Source of the DNA: Leptospira sp. WS58.C1
Lineage (GTDB): Bacteria; Spirochaetota; Leptospiria; Leptospirales; Leptospiraceae
Reading direction: 5' to 3'
Assembly (NCBI RefSeq): GCF_040833995.1
Contig: NZ_CP162137.1
Span: 620,001-684,000, forward strand
Length of the DNA stretch: 64,000 nt
Every line of letters begins with the position of its first letter. Position 1 is the stretch's first letter. The notes below the pieces were generated by a model. It saw only the letters and a program-made list of their open reading frames with translations, searched no databases and was not told the origin of the DNA. Shown here piece after piece: positions 10,280 to 18,860 of this stretch. Made by a program: the position numbers and the translations under genes.

Positions 10280-10540
10280 TTGTCTAATATATTTTGTTCA
10301 AGATATACATTTACAGAAGCCTCTCTCGTTTTTACCGATCCGCGGGCCATATATTTGCCAGACCCAGATCATTCAGTTGGAGAAATAAGAGAATGCTTTC
10401 GGAAAAATAATGAATATTACATTACGGTCGTTATTTTTGTTGATAGATCTAAAAATGAAGAGGAATCGATTCGAATAGTATCCGCCAGAAAGGCGACAAA
10501 ATTCGAGGAAAACCAATACGACTCGAATGATATTAAATGA
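10280..10540 (+). CDS. BrnT-like toxin, N-terminus degenerate
   Basis: The last 65 residues match the BrnT ribonuclease toxin family: VFTDPRAIYLPDPDHSVGEIR, then ITVVIFVDRS and the C-terminal IRIVSARKATKFEENQY. BrnT normally begins with an F-x-W-D segment and a KHG motif before the FxEA helix; here the FTEA helix is preceded by FCSRY, and an in-frame stop lies at 10235. The start (TTG at 10280) has no good ribosome site. It is best read as an N-terminally damaged, probably inactive, toxin gene. Flanking GC-rich repeats suggest a mobile or decaying origin. Confidence 0.6.
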   Translation: MSNIFCSRYTFTEASLVFTDPRAIYLPDPDHSVGEIRECFRKNNEYYITVVIFVDRSKNEEESIRIVSARKATKFEENQYDSNDIK

Positions 10541-10541
10541 T

Positions 10542-10790
10542 ATGAGAGATGAATACGATTTTTCAAAAGGTAAACCCGGGACTTATTCTCGTGATTTAAA
10601 AGACCTTCACTTTCCAATCTATTTGGATCCAAAGTTGGAAGAGTATTATAAAAAAATGGCTCAAAAAAAGAATGAAGAGCTGAGCACAATTATTAATGCC
10701 ATTACTTCAAAAAGAATCCGTCTCTCAGGAATATATACTTTATCACCTACTTTAATCTCAAGATTGGGAATCATAAAAACCTCCATTTGA
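10542..10790 (+). CDS. BrnA-like antitoxin
   Basis: It starts one base after the BrnT-like stop codon. The beginning (MRDEYDFSKGKPG) and the middle segment (FPIYLDPKLEEYYKKMAQKK, then STIINAITSKRI) match BrnA antitoxins, whose ribbon-helix-helix C-terminus follows the pattern LDPEV-x-KLAEKKG-x-STLVN. The last 20 residues (from SGIYT) do not look like family sequence and may reflect a changed stop. BrnA neutralises BrnT and represses the pair. The ORF could begin at 10527, but Met at 10542 gives the family N-terminus. Confidence 0.6.
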   Translation: MRDEYDFSKGKPGTYSRDLKDLHFPIYLDPKLEEYYKKMAQKKNEELSTIINAITSKRIRLSGIYTLSPTLISRLGIIKTSI

Positions 10791-10856
10791 GATACATTCT
10801 AAGAGATAAAGCAGATCATTCCAAGCATCGAAATCGTATAATATCGTGAGAGTTTT

Positions 10857-11006
10857 GAGGATTCGCCGTTACGCAGTCTCGCGTCCTGCTCGACTGGGCT
10901 CCACGGCGTCTTGCTCGCGCCTTCGTCCATCCATGGACTCGGCACGCGTTTGCTTACGCTCTCTACGGATCGCTGCAAACGCTTTCGCTCGCAAGCTTCG
11001 AATCCT
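10857..11006. repeat. GC-rich repeat with 8-bp terminal inverted repeats
   Basis: AGGATTCG (10857-10864) and CGAATCCT (10999-11006) bound a GC-rich stretch of about 150 bases rich in CTCGCG and CGCTC words. The copy-1 element at 10100 has a related GAATCCTT at its left flank (10089-10096). Together they bracket the BrnT/BrnA remnant. No gene is seen in 10791-11059. Confidence 0.5.
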
Positions 11007-11059
11007 TCCGGACTTTTTTGTATATTAGGATTTTGTATTGATGGAAAGGGAGAAATTTC

Positions 11060-11141
11060 TGGGCAGGGAAGGATTCGAACCTTCGAAGGCTGGGCCAGCA
11101 GATTTACAGTCTGCCCTCGTTGACCGCTTGAGTACCTACCC
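11060..11141 (-). tRNA. tRNA-Tyr (GTA)
   Basis: Read on the minus strand, the 82-base gene starts GGGTAGG and ends CCTGCCC with discriminator A. The anticodon arm reads GCAGACTGTAAATCTGC with anticodon GTA, and a T-arm GGTTCGAATCC is present, with a long variable arm as in class II bacterial tRNA-Tyr. CCA is not encoded. Confidence 0.9.
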
Positions 11142-11202
11142 GTTGTTGAGAGCCATTATTTTTGCTCAGGGTGGCTGGTCAATCTTATTCGGAAAATGAA
11201 CG

Positions 11203-11275
11203 AGCTGCCTATAGGAATCGAACCCACAACCGGCTGATTACAAATCAGCTGCTCTACCAATTGAGCTAAGGCAGC
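11203..11275 (-). tRNA. tRNA-Thr (TGT)
   Basis: On the minus strand the gene starts GCTGCCT and closes AGGCAGC; the anticodon loop is TTTGTAA with TGT. It lies 61 bases upstream of tRNA-Tyr, a pair common in bacteria. CCA is not encoded and the discriminator is T. Confidence 0.9.
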
Positions 11276-11362
11276 GTTCAGAGACAGTTTTCGAAACCAT
11301 TTTGTCGGGTCAATCGATTAAAAAGGATTTTCTCCTACTTTCGAGTATTGTCTTTTGGACAG

Positions 11363-11746
11363 ATGCCTCTTTTTCTGATCAATACCGGAATGACTCTTTC
11401 TATCCTTTTTTTTTATACGGGATACTGGTTTCGCTTTCGGAACAATCGACTTCATCGTATTTTTAATTCAGGTGGAATTCTTTTCAATTTGGGGACCGCC
11501 GTTTACCTGCTCGGGTTAAAGTATTTGGCGGAAGGAATTGAGCAGGCAGGTTTGATCGCAATTGTAGATAGACTATACATAGACATTCATAGGGCGGTCG
11601 CGGCTTTTACCTTGATCTTAATGTTACTCATGGGTTGGTCCGGACTTACTAGAAAAAAAGAATTCCATAGGAAGCTTCATTTTATTTTTCTACCATTATA
11701 CACACTCGTTTATCTATCGGGACTGTTTTTGTTCCGTTCGAATTAA
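11363..11746 (+). CDS. Small four-helix membrane protein (DUF420-like)
   Basis: The 127-residue protein has four hydrophobic segments at about residues 5-18, 35-52, 75-90 and 103-121. Histidines sit near membrane ends (LHRIF, DIHRA, FHRKLHF), as in DUF420/YozB-type or cytochrome-b561-like four-helix proteins, which may bind haem; this is only a resemblance. ATG at 11363, preceded by GGACAG, is preferred to the TTG at 11348. The stop is 18 bases before the transketolase gene, so they may be co-transcribed. Confidence 0.55.
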   Translation: MPLFLINTGMTLSILFFYTGYWFRFRNNRLHRIFNSGGILFNLGTAVYLLGLKYLAEGIEQAGLIAIVDRLYIDIHRAVAAFTLILMLLMGWSGLTRKKEFHRKLHFIFLPLYTLVYLSGLFLFRSN

Positions 11747-11764
11747 TACGGAGCCTTTGCAACC

Positions 11765-12589
11765 ATGGAAGACACCAAAGAAATCAAAATATTCGCAAAT
11801 AATATCCGCAAAAACGTGATCAAAATGGTCACTGCGGCTAAATCCGGTCACCCGGGAGGTCCTCTGGGACTTGCGGATATCTACGCAGTATTATACAAAA
11901 AGGTCCTAAATCACAAACCTTCCGATCCGGATTGGGAAGATAGAGACAGGCTTATCCTTTCCAATGGTCACGTATGTGCAGTACGTTATGCTGCTATGGC
12001 CCAAGCGGGATTTTTTCCCGAATCCGAACTTCTTACCTTTCGGAACATAAACTCCAAACTACAAGGACATCCTTCCACCCGCTACTTAAAAGGGATCGAA
12101 AGTTCCTCCGGGTCCTTGGGCCAAGGACTTTCCGTTGCCGTCGGGATCGCTTTAGGAGCGAGACTTTCTAAAAAAGATTACAAAGTATATGCATGTATTT
12201 CCGACGGAGAATGTGGAGAAGGAATGACTTGGGAAGCGGCACAATCGGCTGCCCATTATAAGACCGATAACCTGATCGCTTTTATGGATAAAAACGGAAT
12301 ACAGATCGACGGATTCACAAAAGACGTAATGAATCTGGAGCCTCTCAACAAAAAGTTTGCCGCTTTCGGTTGGAACGTTTTAGAAGCGGACGGTCATAAT
12401 ATCGACTCCATTATCACCGCCTTTGAAAAAGCAAAGTCCCATAAAGGTTCTCCCACGATTATTCTTTTCGAAACCGTACTCGGCAAAGGTGTCTCCTTTA
12501 TGGAAAATAATCCTGGATGGCATGGAACTCCTCCAAATGCGGAGCAAGAAAAGAAAGCATTGGAAGAATTAGAGCAAGTAACCGCTTAA
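11765..12589 (+). CDS. Transketolase, N-terminal subunit
   Basis: The 274 residues make the thiamine-diphosphate-binding half of transketolase. Visible are [48 protein letters not shown] and the ThDP/metal motif GDGE form [13 protein letters not shown], ending with [17 protein letters not shown] sequence ([18 protein letters not shown]). It moves two-carbon units in the pentose phosphate pathway. A working enzyme needs the C-terminal pyrimidine-binding subunit, which is usually adjacent in split systems. None is found in this window, so the partner must be elsewhere. Confidence 0.9.
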   Translation: MEDTKEIKIFANNIRKNVIKMVTAAKSGHPGGPLGLADIYAVLYKKVLNHKPSDPDWEDRDRLILSNGHVCAVRYAAMAQAGFFPESELLTFRNINSKLQGHPSTRYLKGIESSSGSLGQGLSVAVGIALGARLSKKDYKVYACISDGECGEGMTWEAAQSAAHYKTDNLIAFMDKNGIQIDGFTKDVMNLEPLNKKFAAFGWNVLEADGHNIDSIITAFEKAKSHKGSPTIILFETVLGKGVSFMENNPGWHGTPPNAEQEKKALEELEQVTA

Positions 12590-12597
12590 TCCTCTCG

Positions 12598-12622
12598 GGT
12601 TAGAGAAAGAAATTTTCTAACC
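12598..12622 (+). terminator. Hairpin after the transketolase gene
   Basis: GGTTAGA pairs with TCTAACC, and the stem continues with AAA/TTT after a one-base bulge. A T-rich stretch begins shortly after, so it is a possible intrinsic terminator for the upstream gene. Confidence 0.4.
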
Positions 12623-12770
12623 TGAATATTTCTCTTAGCATAACAAAAGTCTCATTCGATTTTTCCGATCACTTAAACAAGTGCGTTCGAAAAAGATGGA
12701 AGACATAGTTTACTTATTGTACTCATCCTTTTTTTGTTTGGATCTTTCAGATCCGAATTGACTTTCGTTT

Positions 12771-13691
12771 TTGAAATTGGATTTTATAGATATGCAATCC
12801 TCCGATTCTTCTTTCGGTATAGTTCCCTTTCCCCCGGATAAGATCGAGGACAAGTTTTATCAGTTGGAGTTTTCTTCTCTTCAGGATAAATCCAGGATCA
12901 TAAAAGAGATCGCAAGTATGATCCCTTGGCAGGTTCGAATACAAGATATTGCGGACGAACTCAAAGATCCGACTCTTAGAGTATTTGCTCGTTCGGTTAG
13001 TGCTGCCGTTCATTCGGAAAGGATCAGTTACCGTTATTCTATCTTAGCGGAGAAGGGACATCCGAATCATTACGACGATCTGGAAGAGGGTGTATTCCTT
13101 CTTTCTTCCGTGATCGATTCGGATCTATCTTATCTAGAGTTCAGGACGTATCTGGACAAGATTGCTATCCGGGTCGAAGAGCTGGTGGATTTGAACGAGG
13201 ACCTTGCTTCCGACGAGGTTAAGGTGCATTTTTTAACCAGAGTACTCTCCCAGGAAGAAGGTTTCGGCGGAAATCACGACCAATACGAGGACCCGAACAA
13301 TTCGTATCTTCACAAAGTATTCTCTTCCAAAAAAGGGATCCCGATCTCTCTTTCCGTTATTTATCTATTAGTGGCTCATAGATTGCAGCTCCCCTTATAC
13401 GGGGTCAATATGCCTCTGCATTTTCTCTTACATTTCGAATCTTCCGAATTCCAAACCTATATAGATTCTTATCATGGCGGGGTAATGTTGGATCGTTCTA
13501 CCTGTATTCGTTTCCTAAAAGCGAACGGTTTTCAGGCACACGAAAGATATTTCACTCATGCGAGCAGTTTGACAATTCTTAAAAGAATGTTCCGTAACCT
13601 CATCCACATCTACCGCAAAAAGGAAGACAGGGATATGGAAAAGATCCTTTCCCGTCATCTTCTCGCCCTGGACAATAAATGGAAACCTTGA
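12771..13691 (+). CDS. SirB1/transglutaminase-like family protein
   Basis: The central part [20 protein letters not shown] then [12 protein letters not shown], followed by [15 protein letters not shown], matches the SirB1/YchA transglutaminase-like-core-2 family, whose usual form is GIPISL-x-YL-x-V and GVnlPGHFLvr. The Gly of PGH is replaced by Leu. The family is cytoplasmic; its biochemical role is not settled. The start is uncertain: TTG at 12771 or ATG at 12792, neither with a strong ribosome site. Confidence 0.75.
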   Translation: MKLDFIDMQSSDSSFGIVPFPPDKIEDKFYQLEFSSLQDKSRIIKEIASMIPWQVRIQDIADELKDPTLRVFARSVSAAVHSERISYRYSILAEKGHPNHYDDLEEGVFLLSSVIDSDLSYLEFRTYLDKIAIRVEELVDLNEDLASDEVKVHFLTRVLSQEEGFGGNHDQYEDPNNSYLHKVFSSKKGIPISLSVIYLLVAHRLQLPLYGVNMPLHFLLHFESSEFQTYIDSYHGGVMLDRSTCIRFLKANGFQAHERYFTHASSLTILKRMFRNLIHIYRKKEDRDMEKILSRHLLALDNKWKP

Positions 13692-13781
13692 CCATAATTT
13701 GGTCCCGAACTTCTCCCCTCGCGTCCTTTACTGCTTGAGCCGAAAATTCGTTTCTAAATACTGTCGTAACAGGAAACCCGC

Positions 13782-14741
13782 GTGAAAGCAAAAGGATTGA
13801 AGGATCTCTTAGTCCGTAAGTTCGATAAAAAACTAAAAGATATCATAGACGAAGATCTACGAATTCTGGCCGAGATTAAAGAATATACGATCCGTTCCGG
13901 AGGAAAGAGGATCCGACCTATTCTACATTATTGCCTTTGTAAGATCCTGGGCTATAAGGGAGAAAAATATTCCGATGTGGGTGCGATTGCGGAGCTTATC
14001 CATGCTGCGAGCCTTCTTCATGACGACGTGGTGGACGAGGCCCAGACCAGAAGGGGAATGCCTAGTGTTCCTTCCAAATTCGGGAACAAAACTTCTATCT
14101 TGGCCGGAGATTATCTTCTTGCATGCGGGATAGATCATCTCAATAGTTTGGGGTCTCCGGATCTTATGGATCTGTTTACAACCGTTATTAAAGATCTTTC
14201 CGTAAGCGAACTCATTCAAATGGAATGGGAAAAAAATCCCAAAATTACATTAGATATCTATAATAAAGTAGTTTATGGAAAGACCGCATCCTTATTCGGA
14301 GCGGTATCGGAAGCGGCGGGGATATTGGCGGAAGTTCCCAAGAAGACCAGAAAAAAACTACACGAGTTCGGGATCCGCTTAGGTTCTTTGTTCCAAAAAC
14401 AGGATGATGCGATCGATTATTTCCAAGCCGGAGATCAAACCGGAAAAATCCCTTTAAAAGATTTTCGAAACGGTTTATATACTTATCCGATCCTAAAACT
14501 ATTGGAAATTGCGGACAAAAACGACAAAAAACTGGCTCATTCCTTGTTTGCTAAGGAGGAAAGGAATTCGGACGACGATCTGGTCATTCTATCCTTATTG
14601 AATAGATATAATATTCGAAAAAGTTTAAATGAAGAATTTGTTGCCGATGTCGAAGGCCTGTTAAACTTCTTAAAATCCTATCCCGAGTCCAGCGAAGGCG
14701 CTTTGGTTGAAGAACAATTCCGCAAATTGATGGAAGTGTAA
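13782..14741 (+). CDS. Polyprenyl diphosphate synthase (octaprenyl/heptaprenyl type)
   Basis: The trans-prenyltransferase motifs are present: GGKRIRP near the start, the first Asp-rich motif [15 protein letters not shown] (about residues 78-92) and the second motif [11 protein letters not shown] (about 208-218). This enzyme lengthens the side chain of menaquinone/ubiquinone or cell-wall carrier lipids from isopentenyl diphosphate in the cytoplasm. The GTG start is backed by AGGA ten bases upstream. Chain length cannot be read safely from sequence by eye. A terminator follows. Confidence 0.9.
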   Translation: MKAKGLKDLLVRKFDKKLKDIIDEDLRILAEIKEYTIRSGGKRIRPILHYCLCKILGYKGEKYSDVGAIAELIHAASLLHDDVVDEAQTRRGMPSVPSKFGNKTSILAGDYLLACGIDHLNSLGSPDLMDLFTTVIKDLSVSELIQMEWEKNPKITLDIYNKVVYGKTASLFGAVSEAAGILAEVPKKTRKKLHEFGIRLGSLFQKQDDAIDYFQAGDQTGKIPLKDFRNGLYTYPILKLLEIADKNDKKLAHSLFAKEERNSDDDLVILSLLNRYNIRKSLNEEFVADVEGLLNFLKSYPESSEGALVEEQFRKLMEV

Positions 14742-14782
14742 TCTTTCAGAAAGAAGCAGATATCGTTCTTCTTAACTTTCTC

Positions 14783-14815
14783 AAAAAAAGCCGCATTGGT
14801 CTGCGGCTTTTTTTA
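14783..14815. terminator. Bidirectional intrinsic terminator
   Basis: AGCCGCA (14789-14795) pairs with TGCGGCT (14802-14808), with A-runs on the left and T-runs on the right. It lies between two convergent genes and would stop transcription from both sides. Confidence 0.85.
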
Positions 14816-14834
14816 TCTTACGTTTAACTTTCGA

Positions 14835-15584
14835 TTACTGACCGGTAGTGGAAGATGAACCGGACGGGATAGCGTTACTTGTACAGTTAATATCACCTTT
14901 GATAGAAACGGTAGGACCGCTTGCGGTATTCGTATTATAACATTTTAAACCGTCTTGGGTATAACACATACTGGAAGAAGTCGCAGAGGTACAATTGATA
15001 AAGTCCGTAGTATAACATTGAGTCAAAGCAAGACCTGCGGATCCGGTTGTTACTTTATTACCGACTAGGTCCAAAGTAACCGTCAGATAGGAAAGAGCCT
15101 GGGTGCTGGAAGTTCCCGTATCCACAGGCACTCCGCTTCCTCCCCAGAAAATTTTTCCGTAGTTTGCTACCACAGGCGCTACTCCCAAAGCAGGAAGACC
15201 GGAGAAAGAGAAACCTTGTTGAGCGTCCACTGTTCCTTGGTTTTGGGTCGCATCATAAACGAATTTCAAGGTTACGAATGCTCCCGTAGTAAAATACATC
15301 CTGGAGTTGATCGTGAATAAGTTCGTAGTGGAACCTGTGCTTGTAGTAGTTCCGGTTGTCGTTCCGCTGCCGGAACTGGAATAAGGAGTTGCTGTTCCAC
15401 AATTGGATGTTTTGTCCTTATCGATCTCTCCCTGGATTGGGAATGTGGAACCGTCTGTTCCGGTAACCGTAAGATCTACTTTATTCGTATCGCCCGTATT
15501 ACAAGATACGAGCACTGCGACCGTGGCGATTAGGCCGACTAATACAGGGAACATTTTGGAAATATAAGTTTTGGAGAACGCCAT
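14835..15584 (-). CDS. Hypothetical lipoprotein, Ser/Thr-rich
   Basis: This 249-residue protein has a signal peptide ending in LVSC (Cys about residue 28), so it is a lipoprotein. A low-complexity Gly/Ser/Thr stretch (GSGTTTGTTTSTGSTT) lies near residues 70-87. Six to eight cysteines in the C-terminal half (for example LTQCYTTDFINC, MCYTQDGLKCYN) suggest disulphides after export. I recognise no family. Its start lies on the opposite strand 153 bases from the next gene. Confidence 0.6.
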   Translation of the reverse strand: MAFSKTYISKMFPVLVGLIATVAVLVSCNTGDTNKVDLTVTGTDGSTFPIQGEIDKDKTSNCGTATPYSSSGSGTTTGTTTSTGSTTNLFTINSRMYFTTGAFVTLKFVYDATQNQGTVDAQQGFSFSGLPALGVAPVVANYGKIFWGGSGVPVDTGTSSTQALSYLTVTLDLVGNKVTTGSAGLALTQCYTTDFINCTSATSSSMCYTQDGLKCYNTNTASGPTVSIKGDINCTSNAIPSGSSSTTGQ

Positions 15585-15736
15585 AATTCTAATATCTATC
15601 TTCGGAAAATCATGGTCAAGAATGAAATCTTGGGAACGAAAACTCGACCTGTTGGTCCATAAGACCGGAAAACCCTCCTAAAGGTTCCGCCATTGAGTTG
15701 ACGTAGCTCTAATTTTGGTTTTCGATCGTCCTTCTG

Positions 15737-16879
15737 ATGAATGTAAGGGCCGAATCTTATTCCGATTATAAACCGGGTGTTTTAGAAAAATGGGGCATCC
15801 AAGTTCTCCGGAATTATGTCAATGGAGAAAAAGAAGAGGAAAGAACACTGGGACCAAGTCCCGACTTCTTTCCTAAAAGTACTCGGATTATTTACTGGGC
15901 TTCCTTCTTGGGATTGCAGATCGGATTTTGGACCACTTATTTTATTATCTTAGTGGAGAAACTTTTTCCGGAGTCTCCCGAAACATTCTCTCCCGAGTTT
16001 ATAGAAAAGTGGAGTTATGCCGGAGCAGCGCTTGCCATCGGGACCATAATAGAATTTTATCTACTCTATAAATTAGGATTATGGGCCGCATATAAACTCA
16101 CAAAACTTTCCGGGATCCCACTGGAAGAAGATCCGGATCTTGTTACCGGAAACGCAAATTTACTTTCCAGAATGGCCCTGGAAATCCCGGACCCGGATCT
16201 AAAACTATTAGGAATAGATCCGTTACGACTCACGGACAAAAGAAGTTTACTTATAAGAACGTTCTTTTATAAGACGAAGGTATTACTTTCCAACCTGATC
16301 GCAAAGATCGTACTCAGAAAAATTTTAGCAAGAAACTCTCTGAGAGTCTACGCGGACTATATTGCGGCCCCTATCACTGCGATCTGGGACGGAGTAGTCA
16401 TGTATCTAATCTTAAAAGAACTCAGGATTAGGCTACTCTCTCGAATCATAGCAAAAGAAGTTACGGACGAAATATTAAAGAATACGGATAGACTCAGTAA
16501 AGAAGCAAAGGTCGCATTTTTGGCTGCAGTCGGGAATTCGGTCGTATTCACACAAAGATTTCATCCCAACTTGGAATATATGCTGATCAAAATGCACAAA
16601 GGATTCGGTTTGAATTCTCAGAACGGATCATTGGATGATCTGGATACATTCGGAAGTTTGGTCTCCCAATTATCTAAAGAAGAAAGGAAAGCTTGCTTAA
16701 GATTATTATGTATCGCGTGTTCCTTCGACGGAAAACTGTCTTCTTTCGAAACAAAACATATCAAACGAATATTGAAAGAAGAAGCAAAAGAGAATTTGGA
16801 CTCTATTCGAATTCTTTCCGAGTACATCCGAAAAGGAAATTTAGAAGCTTGCAGAGAAAGGAGTCGATTATTTTCCTAG
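15737..16879 (+). CDS. Hypothetical membrane protein, LBF-type
   Basis: I do not recognise a family. Of 380 residues, two strong membrane segments lie at about 55-75 and 92-112 (IIYWASFLGLQIGFWTTYFI and YAGAALAIGTIIEFYLLYKL). A third weak one sits near 205-225 (AITAIWDGVVMYLIL). The remaining part is helical and charged, with conserved-looking KMHKGFGLNS. The C-terminal 70 residues look like a four-helix soluble domain (LSKEERKACLRLLCIACSFD), reminiscent of the TerB-like fold, which is only a guess. Confidence 0.55.
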   Translation: MNVRAESYSDYKPGVLEKWGIQVLRNYVNGEKEEERTLGPSPDFFPKSTRIIYWASFLGLQIGFWTTYFIILVEKLFPESPETFSPEFIEKWSYAGAALAIGTIIEFYLLYKLGLWAAYKLTKLSGIPLEEDPDLVTGNANLLSRMALEIPDPDLKLLGIDPLRLTDKRSLLIRTFFYKTKVLLSNLIAKIVLRKILARNSLRVYADYIAAPITAIWDGVVMYLILKELRIRLLSRIIAKEVTDEILKNTDRLSKEAKVAFLAAVGNSVVFTQRFHPNLEYMLIKMHKGFGLNSQNGSLDDLDTFGSLVSQLSKEERKACLRLLCIACSFDGKLSSFETKHIKRILKEEAKENLDSIRILSEYIRKGNLEACRERSRLFS

Positions 16880-16923
16880 AAGACGGACTAAACTAATCGA
16901 TTTAGTTAGGGGAGAATTCGAGT

Positions 16924-17958
16924 TTGAAAATCCATCACTATGACTCAATTCCGGATGTAAAGGAGATTGGAGACGGAATTTTTAAAACGGAGATCCCTCA
17001 ACCGTTTTATGCGCCCAATAATATTTATATTCTTCCGGATGGCGAACCTGCACTTATAGATTCAGGCTATCTTGCCAATTTGGGGATGCTCCAAAGAGCT
17101 CTCAGAAAGATCGGGCTCAGTCTGAATAAAATCAAACATATCTTCTATACTCATAATCATTTGGATCATCTCAGCGCGGTTCTCACGATCCGTTATTATA
17201 CGGACGCGAAATTATACGCAATGAAAGGAATGGCCTCAGGTATCGGAAATTATCTGGAACATGTGGAAATGTTCAACAGAGCATCCAAACGATTGGTCTA
17301 CAAAGGACATAGGGTTCCGGAAGATCGTAAAAGAGAACTAGCAAGGATAGAAGAAGGGAACCTAAACTTAAGAAATACATTAAGCAGAGGAACTCGTATC
17401 GATCCTATCTTAAAATTCGATATAGAATTAGTCGAAGGGGACGTGATCCATGCAGGCGGGAGAGATATCGGATTCCTACATACTCCGGGTCATAATCTTT
17501 GGCACCTCACTCCTTATATCCTGGAAGAGAATATATTTTTCACAGGAGATTTGGTCTTACAAAATATCTCCTCTATTTACGCGGAGATAGACGGGAATCT
17601 GGAAGAATACTATCGTTCTTTAGAGAGGATCTCTAAGATGAGCATTCGCAGGTTATTGCCGGCCCATGGACCGGAACCGCAGTCCCCTCAAAAGGCAATT
17701 AAACTTCTACATAAAACGTTACAGATCTTGGAAAGAGGTGTGATCCGCAGACTTAAGGAGAAAGAATACGATCTTTCCGCTTTAACTTTAGAAGCGATGG
17801 GAGAGAAGGTGGCTAATTCAGGATATTATAATACTGCGATGGCGATCTTACATTCTATGGTCCGTAAGTTTATAGATAAGGGCTGGGTGGAAATTATAGA
17901 AACCGAACCGCCTTACGAGACATACCGCTGGATTGCTGGTCAAGAGTCACAGAGTTAG
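16924..17958 (+). CDS. Metallo-beta-lactamase-fold hydrolase
   Basis: The HxHxDH zinc motif is THNHLDHLSA (about residues 77-86), with LHTPGHN (about 183-189) and FTGDLVL (about 206-212) as the further metal ligands and a downstream PAHGPEP. This is the glyoxalase II/MBL superfamily, close to the LACTB2-like hydrolases: the C-terminal 85 residues form a winged-helix-like extension. Reaction unknown. TTG start at 16924 is well supported by AGGGGAGA 9 bases before it. Confidence 0.8.
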   Translation: MKIHHYDSIPDVKEIGDGIFKTEIPQPFYAPNNIYILPDGEPALIDSGYLANLGMLQRALRKIGLSLNKIKHIFYTHNHLDHLSAVLTIRYYTDAKLYAMKGMASGIGNYLEHVEMFNRASKRLVYKGHRVPEDRKRELARIEEGNLNLRNTLSRGTRIDPILKFDIELVEGDVIHAGGRDIGFLHTPGHNLWHLTPYILEENIFFTGDLVLQNISSIYAEIDGNLEEYYRSLERISKMSIRRLLPAHGPEPQSPQKAIKLLHKTLQILERGVIRRLKEKEYDLSALTLEAMGEKVANSGYYNTAMAILHSMVRKFIDKGWVEIIETEPPYETYRWIAGQESQS

Positions 17959-18074
17959 AGGAGTCGCAGTGTTTTTTCGCACAGAGAGGTTCTTCAATAA
18001 ATTACTCTTAACTATACTCCGTGTCTTAGTGCCTCTGTGTGAACCATCTCTATGTCTCTCTTAGCCTTTGTGTC
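17948..18074. repeat. Intergenic repeat with CACAGAG/CTCTGTG inverted repeats
   Basis: The stretch is built from words such as CTCCGTGTCTTAGTGCC and CTCTGTGTGAA. CACAGAG at 17980 pairs with CTCTGTG at 18033, and another copy of CACAGAG begins at 17948 at the end of the upstream gene. From memory, sequences of this TCTCTGTG kind recur in many unrelated bacterial genomes as dispersed repeats. No gene is visible here. Confidence 0.5.
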
Positions 18075-18845
18075 TCAAACCTCGGGGATCACTTCTCCGA
18101 AAAAGCGTGTTTCTTTGATCTTCAAGTTGTAAGCCTTGATAAACAAAAGTTCCAGATTGATCACATCTTCTCTATTATATTTCAAAAGAAGGTCTAACGC
18201 GTCTTGGTCGTCGTACTGAACATACTGCCACCATAATCGTACTGCATCCGCACCGTTTACTTCGTAAGGAAGATCTCTTTTGATCCCTAAAGCTTTTTCA
18301 CATCCTTTCAGACCACCTTTGATCCCGAGGCTGCGAAGGATGTACATTATATCCAAATGGCGGTTCCTAAATTTTCTTCCGAATTCTTTTTCTAAAAAAG
18401 GGACATCGAATGCAGCTCCGTTATAAGTCACAAAAACCTGGGACGAAGAAAGTTCTTCCGGAAAATCATCCATATTCCTTCCTCGTAAATATGTTTTGAA
18501 ATTGTTACCGTCGTAGGTCCCCACAACGGTAACAAAATCCCCACTGCCTAATCCGGAGGTTTCAATGTCCAAGTAGAGAAGATTATCTCGAATAATCGGG
18601 AATAATCTCCATTTTTGTTGGTTGGGTAGGGCAAAGAAAAAATAGTCCCAGTTCTTTCTGTCCATTTCCTTTCTGGAAAAATCCAGAGAGTCCAAAAGTA
18701 ATCTGGAATGCATGTCTGAAGGGGACTTTACTTTTTCTTTAAGTATTTCTCTGAATTGTTCCCAATAAAGAATTCCTTGGTCCCAGAGTTTTCCTTCTTC
18801 GATCACGTCGATTCCGGGGAGATGGCAGAATGTGTGTTCTAACAA
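18075..18845 (-). CDS. RNase H-like DEDD exonuclease (YprB type)
   Basis: The core LLYLDIETSGLGSGDFVTVV (Asp and Glu of motif I), VFVTYNGAAFDVPFLEKEF (motif II Asp) and KYNREDVINLELL (motif III, Asp in ED) make the DEDD exonuclease fold of the YprB family. It has roughly 256 residues. It probably trims nucleic acid 3' ends in the cytoplasm; the substrate is not established for this family. It is the last gene of an operon, 15 bases after lnt. Confidence 0.75.
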   Translation of the reverse strand: MLEHTFCHLPGIDVIEEGKLWDQGILYWEQFREILKEKVKSPSDMHSRLLLDSLDFSRKEMDRKNWDYFFFALPNQQKWRLFPIIRDNLLYLDIETSGLGSGDFVTVVGTYDGNNFKTYLRGRNMDDFPEELSSSQVFVTYNGAAFDVPFLEKEFGRKFRNRHLDIMYILRSLGIKGGLKGCEKALGIKRDLPYEVNGADAVRLWWQYVQYDDQDALDLLLKYNREDVINLELLFIKAYNLKIKETRFFGEVIPEV

Positions 18846-18860
18846 TGATCCCCCTGGAAG

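Noticed and set aside
10141..10350. Minus-strand ORF over the GC-rich repeat
   Set aside because: Runs through the repeat and the BrnT remnant and shows no family sequence.
11285..11313. Minus-strand promoter for tRNA-Thr (TTGACC at 11313-11308)
   Set aside because: The -35 is good but no acceptable -10 box lies at 16-18 bases, so I do not list it as a feature.
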